DNA from: Faucicola mancuniensis
Lineage (GTDB): Bacteria; Pseudomonadota; Gammaproteobacteria; Pseudomonadales; Moraxellaceae
Reading direction: 5' to 3'
Assembly: GCF_046523945.1 (NCBI RefSeq)
Contig: NZ_CP171363.1
Span: forward strand, 744,001 to 808,000
DNA length: 64,000 nt
This document shows, piece after piece, positions 54,380 to 63,016 of the stretch. The number at the start of each line of letters is the position of its first letter. Position 1 is the first letter of the stretch. The notes beneath the pieces are model-generated. The model ran no database searches and was not told where the DNA came from. It saw only the letters and a program-made list of their open reading frames with translations. A program made the translations under genes and the position numbers.

Positions 54380-54745
54380 TTAATCCGCACAAAACTTCAA
54401 TTCTGCAAAAGGATAGCTTTCGTCTTCTACTTCAAAAACAACACTATGCTTGCCTTTGGTTTTTGTTTTGTAGCTAAAACCAAAATCATTCAGATTATCT
54501 AGCTTTCTGCCTTTTGCATCTCTGACAATCGGATAGACAGGCTTAGACGCATCTACATCAATTGTGAAATTTTGATTAGCGTCAAGATCTAGCGTGAATT
54601 TTCTACCAACAATATTACCGTCAAAAGAACCACAACTGCTACCCTTTGCGAAATTTATAGGCGTAGTTGGTGCTGACATGGCAGTAACAGGTAGCGTTGC
54701 ACAAGCAGTTAATGCTATAACACCAAATAATGCTTTTAGTTTCAC
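54380..54745 (-). CDS. Small secreted protein, paralogue 2
   Basis: 121 residues with a signal peptide (MKLKALFGVIALTACATLPVTAMSA) and a mature part PINFAKGSSCGSFDGNIVGRKFTLDLDANQNFTIDV, ending LKFCAD. Aligned to paralogue 1 it keeps the FAKGS-CGS start, the GR-L-N/D turn (PKGRTLENYHDSED against AKGRKLDNLNDF) and the second Cys near the C-terminus. The pair arose by tandem duplication and has diverged strongly. Function unknown. Confidence 0.7.
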   Translation of the reverse strand: MKLKALFGVIALTACATLPVTAMSAPTTPINFAKGSSCGSFDGNIVGRKFTLDLDANQNFTIDVDASKPVYPIVRDAKGRKLDNLNDFGFSYKTKTKGKHSVVFEVEDESYPFAELKFCAD

Positions 54746-54802
54746 AAATTATCCTTTTTTTTGGTTAAATAAGTAAAAAGACAATTTTAAATATAACAGC
54801 TC

Positions 54803-54913
54803 GTAGGGTGGATTAGCCCGTTTTTTAGGCGTAACCTGAGAAGCACTGCTTCGCAAGACGAAGTGCATTTTATAAGGATTTTGGTGGGTTACGCTATCGC
54901 TAACCCACCCTAC
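54803..54913. repeat. Palindromic intergenic repeat between paralogue 2 and thrS
   Basis: The outer arms GTAGGGTGGATTAGC and GCTAACCCACCCTAC are inverted. Inside lies the core GAGAAGCACTGCTTCGCAAG (54838-54857), shared with the repeats at 27811-27918 and 62686-62766. The whole unit can fold into a long hairpin. Confidence 0.8.
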
Positions 54914-55016
54914 AAATATACATTTAATTTTATCCAATTACTTATTTTATTGGTAAAAATAAACATGATTTTAGCACAAATTTATTAATTTTGTTGAGTG
55001 AATTTTTGTTTTTTAC

Positions 55017-55049
55017 AAAAAAAAGAGCGTATTTCACGCCCTTTTTTTA
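55017..55049 (-). terminator. Rho-independent terminator after thrS
   Basis: AAAAAAGGGCGTG ... CGCTCTTTTTTT on the minus strand, 23 bp beyond the stop. Confidence 0.8.
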
Positions 55050-55071
55050 TTCACATCAATTTAATCTTAAA

Positions 55072-57003
55072 TCATTCAGCGTCTTTTTTTACCACACGCC
55101 CTTTTAACGCCACCGTGTCATTCACCAATTTAATCAACTCATCAACGCTCATCACGCCAAGATTTTCACCTTCACGAGTACGCACATTGACTTGATTATT
55201 CGCCACTTCTTTATCGCCAAGCACCACCATAAAAGGAATGCGTTCAAGCGTGCGTTCACGGATTTTAAAGCCGATTTTCTCGTTACGCAAATCGGTAATC
55301 ACACGCAAACCTGCGTCATTTAGCTGTTTAGCAACACTTTGGCAAGCGTCCGCTTGAGCGTCAGTAATGTTCATCACCACAATTTGCTGTGGGGCAAGCC
55401 ATGCTGGCATCCACCCTGCATAATGTTCAATCAGCATACCGATAAAGCGTTCAAACGACCCTAAAATCGCACGGTGGAGCATTACAGGGCGTTCACGCTC
55501 GCCTTGCTCATTGATAAATTCAGCCCCCAAGCGTTCTGGCAGGTTAAAATCAAGCTGTAGCGTACCGCATTGCCACACACGACCCAAGCAGTCTTTTAAG
55601 CTAAACTCAATTTTTGGGCTATAAAACGCCCCTTCACCCGGTAGATAATCCCAGTCAAGCCCAGCATTGTCAAGTGCATCCGCCAAGCCTTTTTCGGCAT
55701 CGTCCCACATTTCATCAGAGCCAACACGCTTTTCTGGGCGAGTGGAGAGTTTCATTTGCACATCGTCAAAACCAAAATCTTTGTACACATCAAGGGTCAA
55801 TTTGATAAAATCTTGAGCCTCTTGTTTGATTTGGGCGTGGCTACAAAAAATATGGGCATCGTCTTGGGTAAAGCCACGCACACGCATAATGCCGTGCAAT
55901 GAACCAGACGGCTCGTTGCGGTGGCAAGAGCCAAATTCGGCAAGGCGTAGTGGTAAATCACGATACGATTTTAAGCCTTGATTAAACACTTGCACGTGGC
56001 AAGGGCAGTTCATTGGCTTGATGGCATAATCACGCTTTTCGCTGTGCGTGGTGAACATCATATCGCCATAATTTTCCCAATGTCCAGATTTTTCCCACAG
56101 ACTTCTGTCCACGATTTGTGGGGTTTTAATCTCAAGATAACCACTGTCTTTTTGCACTTTACGCATATATTGCTCAAGCACTTGCCAAATCGTCCAGCCA
56201 TTTGGGTGCCAAAACACCATACCAGGGGCTTCTTCTTGCATATGAAACAGGTCAAGGGCTTTACCGATTTTGCGGTGGTCTCGTTTTTCCGCCTCTTCAA
56301 TGCGTTGAATGTAGGCTTTTAAGTCTTTTTTGTCCGCCCACGCTGTGCCGTAAATGCGTTGTAATTGTTCGTTTTTGGCATCGCCACGCCAATAAGCACC
56401 GCTCATTTTAGTCAGTTTAAACGCCTTTAAAAAACGAGTGTTTGGGACGTGTGGACCACGGCACATATCAATGTATTCTTGATGATAATAAAGCCCCATA
56501 TGCGTCTCGTTCGGCATATCTTCCACAAGGCGAAGTTTATAAGTTTCACCACGCTCGCTAAAAGTTTTAATCACTTCATCTCGTGGGGTCATTTTTTTAA
56601 TCACATCATAATCTTGATTGATAAGCTGTGTCATACGCGCTTCAATCTTCGCCATATCTTCTGGCGTAAATGGGCGTTCGCTGTAAATGTCGTAATAAAA
56701 ACCGTCTTCAATCACAGGCCCGATGACCATTTTTACTTCAGGATACAACTGTTTAACGGCGTGTCCAAGCAAGTGAGCACAAGAGTGGCGAATGATTTCA
56801 ACCCCTTCGTTGTCTTTTGGGGTGATGATTTGTACGGTTGCGTCTTCTATGATAGGGTCGCAAGCGTCCACAAGACGACCATTGACACGCCCTGCAACGG
56901 TGGCTTTGGCAAGCCCTGCTCCAATGCTGTTTGCAATGTCCATGATGGTGGTTTGTCCGTCAAATTGTTTAATATCGCCGTTTGGTAAAGTAATGGCTAC
57001 CAT
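55072..57003 (-). CDS. thrS: Threonyl-tRNA synthetase
   Basis: 643 residues, the full family layout. TGS domain 1-60 (ITLPNGDIKQFDGQTTIMDIA), the editing domain with HSCAHLLGHAVKQLYP, and the class-II catalytic core with Zn-site MNCPCHVQVFNQGLKSYRDLP, LRLAEFGSCHRNEPSGSLHGIMRVRGFTQDDAHIFC and RPVMLHRAILGSFERF. The C-terminal anticodon domain is VVMNITDAQADACQSV onward. It charges tRNA-Thr. infC, often directly downstream, is here displaced by two secreted-protein genes. Confidence 0.98.
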   Translation of the reverse strand: MVAITLPNGDIKQFDGQTTIMDIANSIGAGLAKATVAGRVNGRLVDACDPIIEDATVQIITPKDNEGVEIIRHSCAHLLGHAVKQLYPEVKMVIGPVIEDGFYYDIYSERPFTPEDMAKIEARMTQLINQDYDVIKKMTPRDEVIKTFSERGETYKLRLVEDMPNETHMGLYYHQEYIDMCRGPHVPNTRFLKAFKLTKMSGAYWRGDAKNEQLQRIYGTAWADKKDLKAYIQRIEEAEKRDHRKIGKALDLFHMQEEAPGMVFWHPNGWTIWQVLEQYMRKVQKDSGYLEIKTPQIVDRSLWEKSGHWENYGDMMFTTHSEKRDYAIKPMNCPCHVQVFNQGLKSYRDLPLRLAEFGSCHRNEPSGSLHGIMRVRGFTQDDAHIFCSHAQIKQEAQDFIKLTLDVYKDFGFDDVQMKLSTRPEKRVGSDEMWDDAEKGLADALDNAGLDWDYLPGEGAFYSPKIEFSLKDCLGRVWQCGTLQLDFNLPERLGAEFINEQGERERPVMLHRAILGSFERFIGMLIEHYAGWMPAWLAPQQIVVMNITDAQADACQSVAKQLNDAGLRVITDLRNEKIGFKIRERTLERIPFMVVLGDKEVANNQVNVRTREGENLGVMSVDELIKLVNDTVALKGRVVKKDAE

Positions 57004-57228
57004 AAGTTGCTCCTAATGTTGGCGTTGGTAGTGATGTTTGCTACGAGTAAACATATATCCGCTACCGTTTGGATTTTTGGGTTATAGTCTTTTCACTATA
57101 AGGTTTATAAGAGTTTTTAAGCGGATAATTATAACAAATTTATGGGCTAAAAAAAAGGTGGCGAAAAGTGGAAATGATTGACAATGATTGAGTATAATGG
57201 TTTTTATCAAAAATAAAACTTTAAAAAC

Positions 57229-57294
57229 ATGACCATCATCTCATTACATGATTATTTACGCCGTTCCGAAAAACCTATCCAAATCTACCTATAG
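57229..57294 (+). pseudogene. 5' fragment of a host gene cut by the IS607-type element
   Basis: MTIISLHDYLRRSEKPIQIYL then a stop right at the element border. It has the look of a true N-terminus. The rest could lie beyond the element (the frame at 59588), but continuity cannot be shown from the sequence alone. Confidence 0.35.
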
Positions 57295-57496
57295 GCAAAT
57301 TTAGCGTTTTCTTCCTACTTCAACGTTGTTTGCTCTTGTCATTTGACTTAAGACTTACATCAACTCCATAGGCTATCACCGTAGAACTTACGGCTAATTG
57401 GTTAAAACCTTAGTTGCATGATTTAAAATATTCATCGCAGCATTAATGTCTCTGTCGTGGAGTGTTTGACAGTTCGGGCAAGCCCAATTTCTCATT

Positions 57497-58397
57497 AGAC
57501 CTCTTTCCAAACTAACCCAACTCGAAATTATAAATGGCACAAATCAAATTAACCCTTAAGCCAAAGCGTTTTCTGCGATTACGATAACGACAGGCTAGGA
57601 TTTTAAAACGTTTGATTTTGCCGATAACATGTTCATTGGTTACCCGTTCAGAAGCTAATTCTCGATTGGCTTGTTTGTCAACTTTAGATAGTGGATTAAG
57701 CTTGGTTTTCTTTTTTGGGAATTTGCTATTGGCATGGTGTTTGTGTATGCCTTGATAGCCCGAATCTACTTGGATTAAGATACTAGGCTTTATACGCATT
57801 TTTGAGTATTGGTAAAGTTTAAAGTCATGGGTTTTACCTTTGCTAAAATGGGTACAAAGTATTTTTTTGCTGTTTTTATCGACAACGATTTGTGCTTTTA
57901 AGGTGTGGTGTTTCTTTTTACCTGAGTATTGCCTGCGTTGCTTTTTTGGGTCGCTCACAAGGTACTTCGGTTGCGTCTATCAGTACGGTTTCAAGGTTTG
58001 GGTCTTGCCATAAAGCCTTTTTGCTAGGTAGGGCAAAGTCTTTGTGGGCTATCAGTATGCTTTCTACCCATTTGATGGTTTTACAGACAGCACTTTCACT
58101 GATACCAAAGTCTTGCCCTAGGTGAAATTGGGTGCGATATTCTCGGTAGTAACTCAAAGTCAGCATGAGCTTGTTTTCTAGGCTGATTTCATTTTTCCTG
58201 CCACCTTTTTTGTGTTGTTCGTTGTATGCTTCTTGTAGTATGGTGAGCATATGAGTATAGGTACTTCTTTGGATGCCAAAGTAGCGTTTAAATTGTGCGT
58301 CACTGAGTTTTTCTGCTTGTTCGGGTATCATGCTTTTGCTGTTTTTTCTAAAAATCAGTATTATACCAAATCACTATTAAGGTTTGGAAAGAGGTCT
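57497..58397 (-). mobile_element. IS5-family element, copy C (full length)
   Basis: 901 bp with terminal repeats AGACCTCTTTCCAAAC and its complement, flanked by ATT on both sides (3-bp duplication). It is inserted in tnpB. It is the only full-length copy of the three and serves as the reference for the truncated copy A and deleted copy B. Confidence 0.88.
57512..58331 (-). CDS. IS5-family transposase in two overlapping frames
   Basis: The upstream frame (58331-57918, 137 residues: MIPEQAEKLSDAQFKRYFGI...LIDATEVPCERPKK) has the helix-turn-helix and first catalytic Asp. The downstream frame (57958-57512) gives PKKQRRQYSGKKKHHTLKAQ, then VDSGYQG (second Asp) and NEHVIGKIKRFKIL (Glu). The two frames meet at an A6 run within CCCAAAAAAGC. 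One A less would fuse them into a single ~270-residue protein. This may be programmed slippage, as in several IS5 subgroups, or a mutation; copy B has A7 at the same place. Confidence 0.82.
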
Positions 58398-59456
58398 ATT
58401 GCTAACGTTAAATCTGCTTTATCCATGATAAAGCCACAACATGAACAGGTTTTACTTGATGGATAAAAGCGGTCTAACTCTTTAATGGTCTTGCCCCATT
58501 GGTTCGCTTTATAAATCAGTTGCCTTTTAAATTCGTAAAAACCCAAATCATTAATCGCACGGCTAAGTTTACGGTTTTTTACCATGCCTTTAACGTTTAA
58601 GTTTTCAAGACAAATCACATCATAAGACTTAACAAGGCTTGTGGTTAGCTTGTGTAAAAAGTCTTTACGAATACAACTGATTTTAAAGTGTAGCCGTGAT
58701 AGCTTGGTTTTTGCCTTTTCACGGTTTTTAGAGCCTTTTTGTTTTCGGCTTAAACTTTTTGACAGTCGTTTTAATTTGTTAAGTTTAGCTTTTAATGGCT
58801 TAGGGGCTTGGATTTTTTCACCATTGGATAAAGTTGCAAGGTCTGTTATTCCTAAATCAATACCAACTTGTTTGTCTGTTTTGGGTTGTGGTTTGATGAT
58901 GTCTTGTAATTCAACGGCAACCGATACAAACCATTTTTCGCCTTGTTTAAAGATTTTGGCAGATAGGATTTTGCCTTGTAAACGCAAGTTTTCACGCATT
59001 TTAACCCAGCCTAAATTAGGGATTTTTATGCGTTTGCTGTCTATTCTAAATTGGTCGTTGGATAAGCTAAATCTGTCATTTACGCCTTTTTTTCTAAATT
59101 GTGGGTATTTGCTTTCACCTTTAAAAAAGCGTTTGAATGCGTCTCCTAGTTGTATGATGGCAAGTTGTGGGCTGCATTTGGTTACTTCGAGCATAAAGGG
59201 GAATTGTTGTCTTTTTATGCTATTTAGTTGTTTTCTAAGTTTGCCTTGTGATGGTTTGTTAAGTTTGGTTTCATCAATTTCTATGCCATTTTTCAAGCAT
59301 TCATCACGATAAGTTTTATCGGCTTGGTATTGTTTTTGCCAATTATCTAACGCCCAGTTATAGGCAAGACGAGCCACACCGCAAGCCTTTGCAAAGTAGG
59401 TTGCTTGTTTATTCGTTGGGTCTAGGGCGATGATGTGTCCACGTATTAGGGTCATT

Positions 59457-59573
59457 CTAGTACCTTGGCGTTCTTTCGGCAACAAGTACACCGCTTTCGT
59501 CCCATCTGCGTAATGTTGAGATAGATACGCCAAGTTGTTTTGATGCTTCGTTGATACTAATTAATCTGTTCAT
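59457..59573 (-). pseudogene. Truncated IS607 tnpA (MerR-like helix-turn-helix only)
   Basis: 38 residues: MNRLISINEASKQLGVSIST followed by LRRWDESGVLVAERTPRY and a stop. This is the DNA-binding N-terminus of an IS607 serine recombinase; the catalytic domain is missing. The stop is one base before the tnpB start (TAGaATG). Confidence 0.75.
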
Positions 59574-59587
59574 TTGGATATTGTAAG

Positions 59588-59950
59588 ATGGATTTGGTTA
59601 GATTTCAAGAGGCGGTTTCAAGCCCTTGGAAATTATTCAGTTTAAGCTGTGGCATTGCCATTTTGCTCACGGGTTCAGTCATTGAACAGGCGATGGATTG
59701 GGATTTTACCATCAGTTTTTTGATGGCGATTAGCACTTATCTATTTTCTCCCATTACCAGTCGTGTGATTTTTTATCGCCAATTTCGTCAGCATATTGGG
59801 CAAGTTGGTTGGTGGGCTTTGGCAATTTTTAGTTTGTGGTTTTCTGTTGATGGCGTGTATTGGCTGTATTGGTCTTTCAAAAATCCCGAAGTTGTTGATT
59901 TTATGCGAGATGCCAATTTTTTACCGCCTTTATGTTTGTATTTAATCTGA
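59588..59950 (+). CDS. Small membrane protein of unknown function
   Basis: 120 residues with at least three membrane helices (LFSLSCGIAILLTGSVI, FTISFLMAISTYLFSPI, VGWWALAIFSLWFSVDGVYWLYW). I do not recognise the family. The gene begins immediately at the border of the IS607-type element, so its native start or promoter may have been replaced. The ribosome-binding site is weak. Confidence 0.55.
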   Translation: MDLVRFQEAVSSPWKLFSLSCGIAILLTGSVIEQAMDWDFTISFLMAISTYLFSPITSRVIFYRQFRQHIGQVGWWALAIFSLWFSVDGVYWLYWSFKNPEVVDFMRDANFLPPLCLYLI

Positions 59951-60145
59951 AGACTTATTTGGTTATTTGATGGCAAGTTGATAGATTTAATTGATATTTT
60001 ATTTAAAAAGGATAAACAATGAAACTCCCAAAAACTATTATCTAAAAAATATGTATTTATTGACAAAATTTTATCTGATAATTAACAACTAGACATAACA
60101 ATATTTATGTTAAAATAACAAAAACCCAAAATTAAGGAAAAAACC

Positions 60146-60907
60146 ATGCTCACCCATGACGACATCAGAAACTTCACCCCCGCCGAAAACTGCCTACAAG
60201 GCAAAAATATCCTTGTCACAGGGGCAGGGGACGGCATTGGCAAAACAGTCGCTTTGGCATACGCCAAATACGGTGCAACCGTGCTATTGCTAGGCAAAAC
60301 CCAAAGCAAACTAGAAGCCGTATATGATGAAATTGAAAAAAATGGCGGTGCCGAACCTGCCATTTTACCAATGGACTTAGAAAAAACCCAATTTTCACAA
60401 ATGCAAGAATTGGCGATTATGATTGAACGAGAAATCGGTAATTTAGACGGACTGTTGCACAATGCAGGGATTTTGGGGGCTTTGACACCGCTTGAAATGT
60501 ACGACCCAGCCATGTTTGAGCAGGTCATGAAAGTGAACTTTACCGCCCCATTTATGCTGACCCAAGCGTTTTTTCCATTGCTTGCCAGTGCCAATAGCGG
60601 TTCAGTGATTTTTACGTCAAGTGGCGTTGCCAAACCAAGAGCTTTTTGGGGAGCGTATGCCTTGTCAAAGCAAGGCGTAGAAGGGCTTTGCGACTTATTT
60701 ACCCAAGAAACGCAAAAAACCACTCGTCTGCGTTTTAACTGTATCAATCCGGGGGCGACCCGTACCCAAATGCGAGCGACTGCCTTTCCAAGCGAAAATC
60801 CGAACACGCTCAAAAGCCCAGAAGATTTGTTAAATACCTATATTGCGTTGATGAGTGATGATACAATTGGTGTCAAAGGGCAACTGATTGATTTACAACC
60901 AAAATAA
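60146..60907 (+). CDS. yciK: YciK-family short-chain dehydrogenase
   Basis: 253 residues. The Rossmann motif GAGDGIGKTVALAYAKYGATV, LHNAGILG, the catalytic Ser of TSSGVAK and the YALSK motif (Tyr-Lys) are visible. The pattern LQGKNILVTGAGDGIG with PAENCL upstream is typical of YciK-type oxidoreductases, whose substrate is not established. Start ATG at 60146, with AAGGAAAAAACC upstream. Single gene. Confidence 0.88.
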   Translation: MLTHDDIRNFTPAENCLQGKNILVTGAGDGIGKTVALAYAKYGATVLLLGKTQSKLEAVYDEIEKNGGAEPAILPMDLEKTQFSQMQELAIMIEREIGNLDGLLHNAGILGALTPLEMYDPAMFEQVMKVNFTAPFMLTQAFFPLLASANSGSVIFTSSGVAKPRAFWGAYALSKQGVEGLCDLFTQETQKTTRLRFNCINPGATRTQMRATAFPSENPNTLKSPEDLLNTYIALMSDDTIGVKGQLIDLQPK

Positions 60908-61103
60908 CCAACGAATGATGACAATTTTTTGATTTTTGCCAAAAAGTTTCAGTTTTTCTGCGATTTTACAAATTGTAAGTTTGTGTTTTATTAAAGTTAT
61001 TTTTATAATAAGCCTTATTGTTAAAGTGATGTTTTATTTTAACAAAAAAATATTTACTAAGGGTCAAAACTCATTTGACTCTGTTAATCAATAAGGAAAG
61101 ACG

Positions 61104-62510
61104 ATGACTGAGATAAAACAGCCAGCCGATGATGAGTTGGTGGATTTTACCGAAACCATTCCTGCCCAAAATAAGCGTGGTTTAATCATTACGCTGGTGG
61201 CGGCGGTTGTGTCGGTGTTGGTATATAACATTCTGCCATTTGATATCAATGTAAACAAAGGTTTGGCATTATTGACTTTTGTGGGTGCGTTGTGGCTGAC
61301 TGAAGCCTTGCACATTACGATTACCGCTTTACTTGTGCCGATTTTGGCGGTATTGATTGGTATTCCTGAGTTTAATACCAAAAAAGCATTGGTAAGTTTT
61401 GCTGACCCGATTATTTTTGTGTTTTTTGGTGGTTTTGCGTTAGCAACCGCCCTACACGTTCAACAGCTTGATAAAAAGATTGCACTTTGGTTAATTTCTT
61501 TGTCAAAAGGTCATTTGGGCGGTGCTGTGCTGATGATTTTTGGCGTTACCGCATTTTTATCCATGTGGATTTCAAACACGGCAACGGCAGCGATGATGTT
61601 GCCTTTGGCATTGGGTATGTTAAGCCAAGTGGACAAAACGACTGACCGTAGCACCTACGTATTTGTCCTGCTTGGCATTGCGTATTCTGCCAGTATTGGC
61701 GGTTTGGGTACGTTGGTTGGTTCGCCACCCAATGCGATTGCGGCAAAGGCGTTACACCTAGATTTTGCAGGTTGGATGAAATATGGTTTGCCAATGATGT
61801 TGGTGATGATGCCTGCCTTGATTGGGGCGATGTATTTGGTATTACGTCCAAAATTAAACCGCCGTATCAGCCTTGAAAATGTGGATATTCCTTGGACGTT
61901 GCCACGAGTTTTGACGATTTTGGTGTTTGTGGCAGGAGCATTGTCTTGGATTTTTGGCAAACAGTTGGGCGAGATGTTCAGCTTTACTCAGCCTGATAGC
62001 GTGGTTGCGATTTTGGCAGCGGTGTTGGTTGTCGGTCTTGGTTTGGTAAGTTGGAAGCAAGTCAGCGACAGCACCGACTGGGGCGTGTTAATGCTATTTG
62101 GTGGCGGTATTGCCTTAAGTAGCGTCATGCAAAGCTCTGGTGCCTCCTTGGTACTCGGTCAGCAAATCGCCAATACCTTCTCATCAGCACCGATTTTTGT
62201 GGTGATTTTTGTGGTGTCTGCCTTTATCATCATGCTGACCGAATTTACGTCAAATACCGCATCAGCGGCGTTACTTGTGCCTGTCTTTGCGACCATTGCC
62301 ACCCAAATGGGTATGCCTGTGGAAGTGATGGTGTTAATCATCGGTATCGGTGCAAGTTGTGCGTTTATGATGCCAGTTGCGACCCCACCAAATGCGATTG
62401 TCATGGGAACAGGCGATGTCAGCCAAAAAGACATGATGAAAGTCGGTGCGGTGCTAAACGCTGTGGCTATCGTGATTGTTGCTGTTTGGACGTATGTGTT
62501 TTTGATGTAA
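61104..62510 (+). CDS. DASS/SLC13-family sodium:anion symporter
   Basis: 468 residues with about 11-12 membrane helices. Family hallmarks are the paired Ser-Asn-Thr motifs: FLSMWISNTATAAMMLPLALGML in the first half and LTEFTSNTASAALLVPVFATIATQMG in the second, plus ATPPNAIVMGTGDVS near the end. These bind Na+ and dicarboxylate (succinate, malate, fumarate). The substrate is inferred from the family; a TCA intermediate is likely. AAGGAAAGACG precedes the start. Confidence 0.92.
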   Translation: MTEIKQPADDELVDFTETIPAQNKRGLIITLVAAVVSVLVYNILPFDINVNKGLALLTFVGALWLTEALHITITALLVPILAVLIGIPEFNTKKALVSFADPIIFVFFGGFALATALHVQQLDKKIALWLISLSKGHLGGAVLMIFGVTAFLSMWISNTATAAMMLPLALGMLSQVDKTTDRSTYVFVLLGIAYSASIGGLGTLVGSPPNAIAAKALHLDFAGWMKYGLPMMLVMMPALIGAMYLVLRPKLNRRISLENVDIPWTLPRVLTILVFVAGALSWIFGKQLGEMFSFTQPDSVVAILAAVLVVGLGLVSWKQVSDSTDWGVLMLFGGGIALSSVMQSSGASLVLGQQIANTFSSAPIFVVIFVVSAFIIMLTEFTSNTASAALLVPVFATIATQMGMPVEVMVLIIGIGASCAFMMPVATPPNAIVMGTGDVSQKDMMKVGAVLNAVAIVIVAVWTYVFLM

Positions 62511-62534
62511 AATATTTAAAAGCTTTATCGCACA

Positions 62535-62567
62535 ATAAAACCCATAACAAGATGTTATGGGCTTTTA
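62535..62567 (+). terminator. Rho-independent terminator after the anion symporter
   Basis: AAAACCCATAACA ... TGTTATGGGCTTTTA hairpin with a T-rich tail. Confidence 0.8.
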
Positions 62568-62685
62568 TTTTGGTAATTTTTAATAACAATTTTGTTCAAT
62601 TAAAACCAAACCGCAAAATTAAAAGTACAGCCCAACAACGAGCAGTGAGCGACTTAATATGGCAAAAGAACCTTAAAAATACTAC

Positions 62686-62766
62686 GTTTCCGTTCGTGGT
62701 GAGCTTGTCGAACCATGAGCGGTTTTCCACTTCGCTACGCTACGTCTTGCGAAACAGTGTTTCTCA
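62686..62766. repeat. REP-like repeat that truncates ccmA
   Basis: Contains CCGTTCGTGGTGAGCTTGTC, the stretch CACTTCGCTACGCTACG and the core CTTGCGAAACAGTGTTTCTC (62746-62765). The same parts in the same order make up the galE-side repeat at 27811-27918. Its right edge coincides with the point where the ccmA frame loses homology. Confidence 0.78.
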
Positions 62767-62891
62767 CCAACCAAATGACAAATATCACCGCAGTAGAGCT
62801 GTAAAGACACCGATTCACACAACGCAAAATCGCCACGTTGTACCGTAAGCGATTGGCATTGTAAAACAGGATTTTTTGAATAATTTTGCAT
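62766..62891 (-). pseudogene. ccmA 5' remnant (heme exporter ATPase)
   Basis: From the ATG at 62891: MQNYSKNPVLQCQSLTVQRG, then DFALCESVSLQLYCGDICHLVGE. This is the first ABC strand pair and the beginning of the Walker A loop (expected GENGxGKTT) of a CcmA-like ATPase. After VGE the sequence turns into the repeat (KHCFARRSVAKWK...). The rest of the gene and the other ccm genes are absent here. The identification rests on a short stretch. Confidence 0.55.
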
Positions 62892-62978
62892 AAACAACAG
62901 CACAACAATAAAAAGGTCATTATAACCTTTAACCACGTCTTAATCAAAATTAAATCAAGATAAATTTGAGTCAAATAA

Positions 62979-63006
62979 AAACCCCCTCACGATTGCGAGG
63001 GGGTAT
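62979..63006 (-). terminator. rrn operon terminator
   Basis: ACCCCCTCGCAAT / ATTG-like hairpin (CCCCCTCGC with GCGAGGGGG partner read as CCCCCTC...GAGGGGG) followed by a T run on the minus strand, 12 bp past the 5S gene. Confidence 0.8.
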
Positions 63007-63016
63007 AGGAAAAAGG

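Larger units (their letters stand above)
57394..59455 (-). pseudogene. tnpB: TnpB (RNA-guided nuclease of IS607/IS605 elements), interrupted by IS5-family copy C
   Basis: The start MTLIRGHIIALDPTNKQATYFAKACGVARLAYNWAL at 59455 lies one base after the tnpA' stop. The RuvC parts are QVGIDLGITDLATL (Asp) and DVICLENLNVKGM (Glu). The Zn-finger begins CSCCGF in the left part. The insertion falls after KADLTLA. Beyond it (57496-57394) the frame resumes RNWACPNCQTLHDRDINAAMNILNHATK, supplying the second CxxC and the last catalytic Asp. A 3-bp AAT duplication marks the insertion. Excision would restore a complete protein of about 390 residues. Confidence 0.88.
57295..59580 (-). mobile_element. IS607-type element (tnpB with vestigial tnpA), split by IS5-family copy C
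   Basis: The element carries the first 38 codons of a MerR-like tnpA (59457-59573), then tnpB (59455 down to 57394, with copy C inside), then about 100 bp of structured-looking sequence (57295-57393) where the guide-RNA scaffold of TnpB elements is usually encoded. The exact outer borders are uncertain, because IS607 ends lack inverted repeats. Confidence 0.7.

Noticed and set aside
55000..57003. thrS-infC-rpmI-rplT operon
   Set aside because: infC is separated from thrS by two unrelated genes and a terminator, and no rpmI or rplT frame was found downstream.
60082..60813. 243-residue minus-strand frame opposite yciK
   Set aside because: Antisense shadow of a clearly conserved gene; composition is Ser/Ala-rich, as expected from reversed codons.
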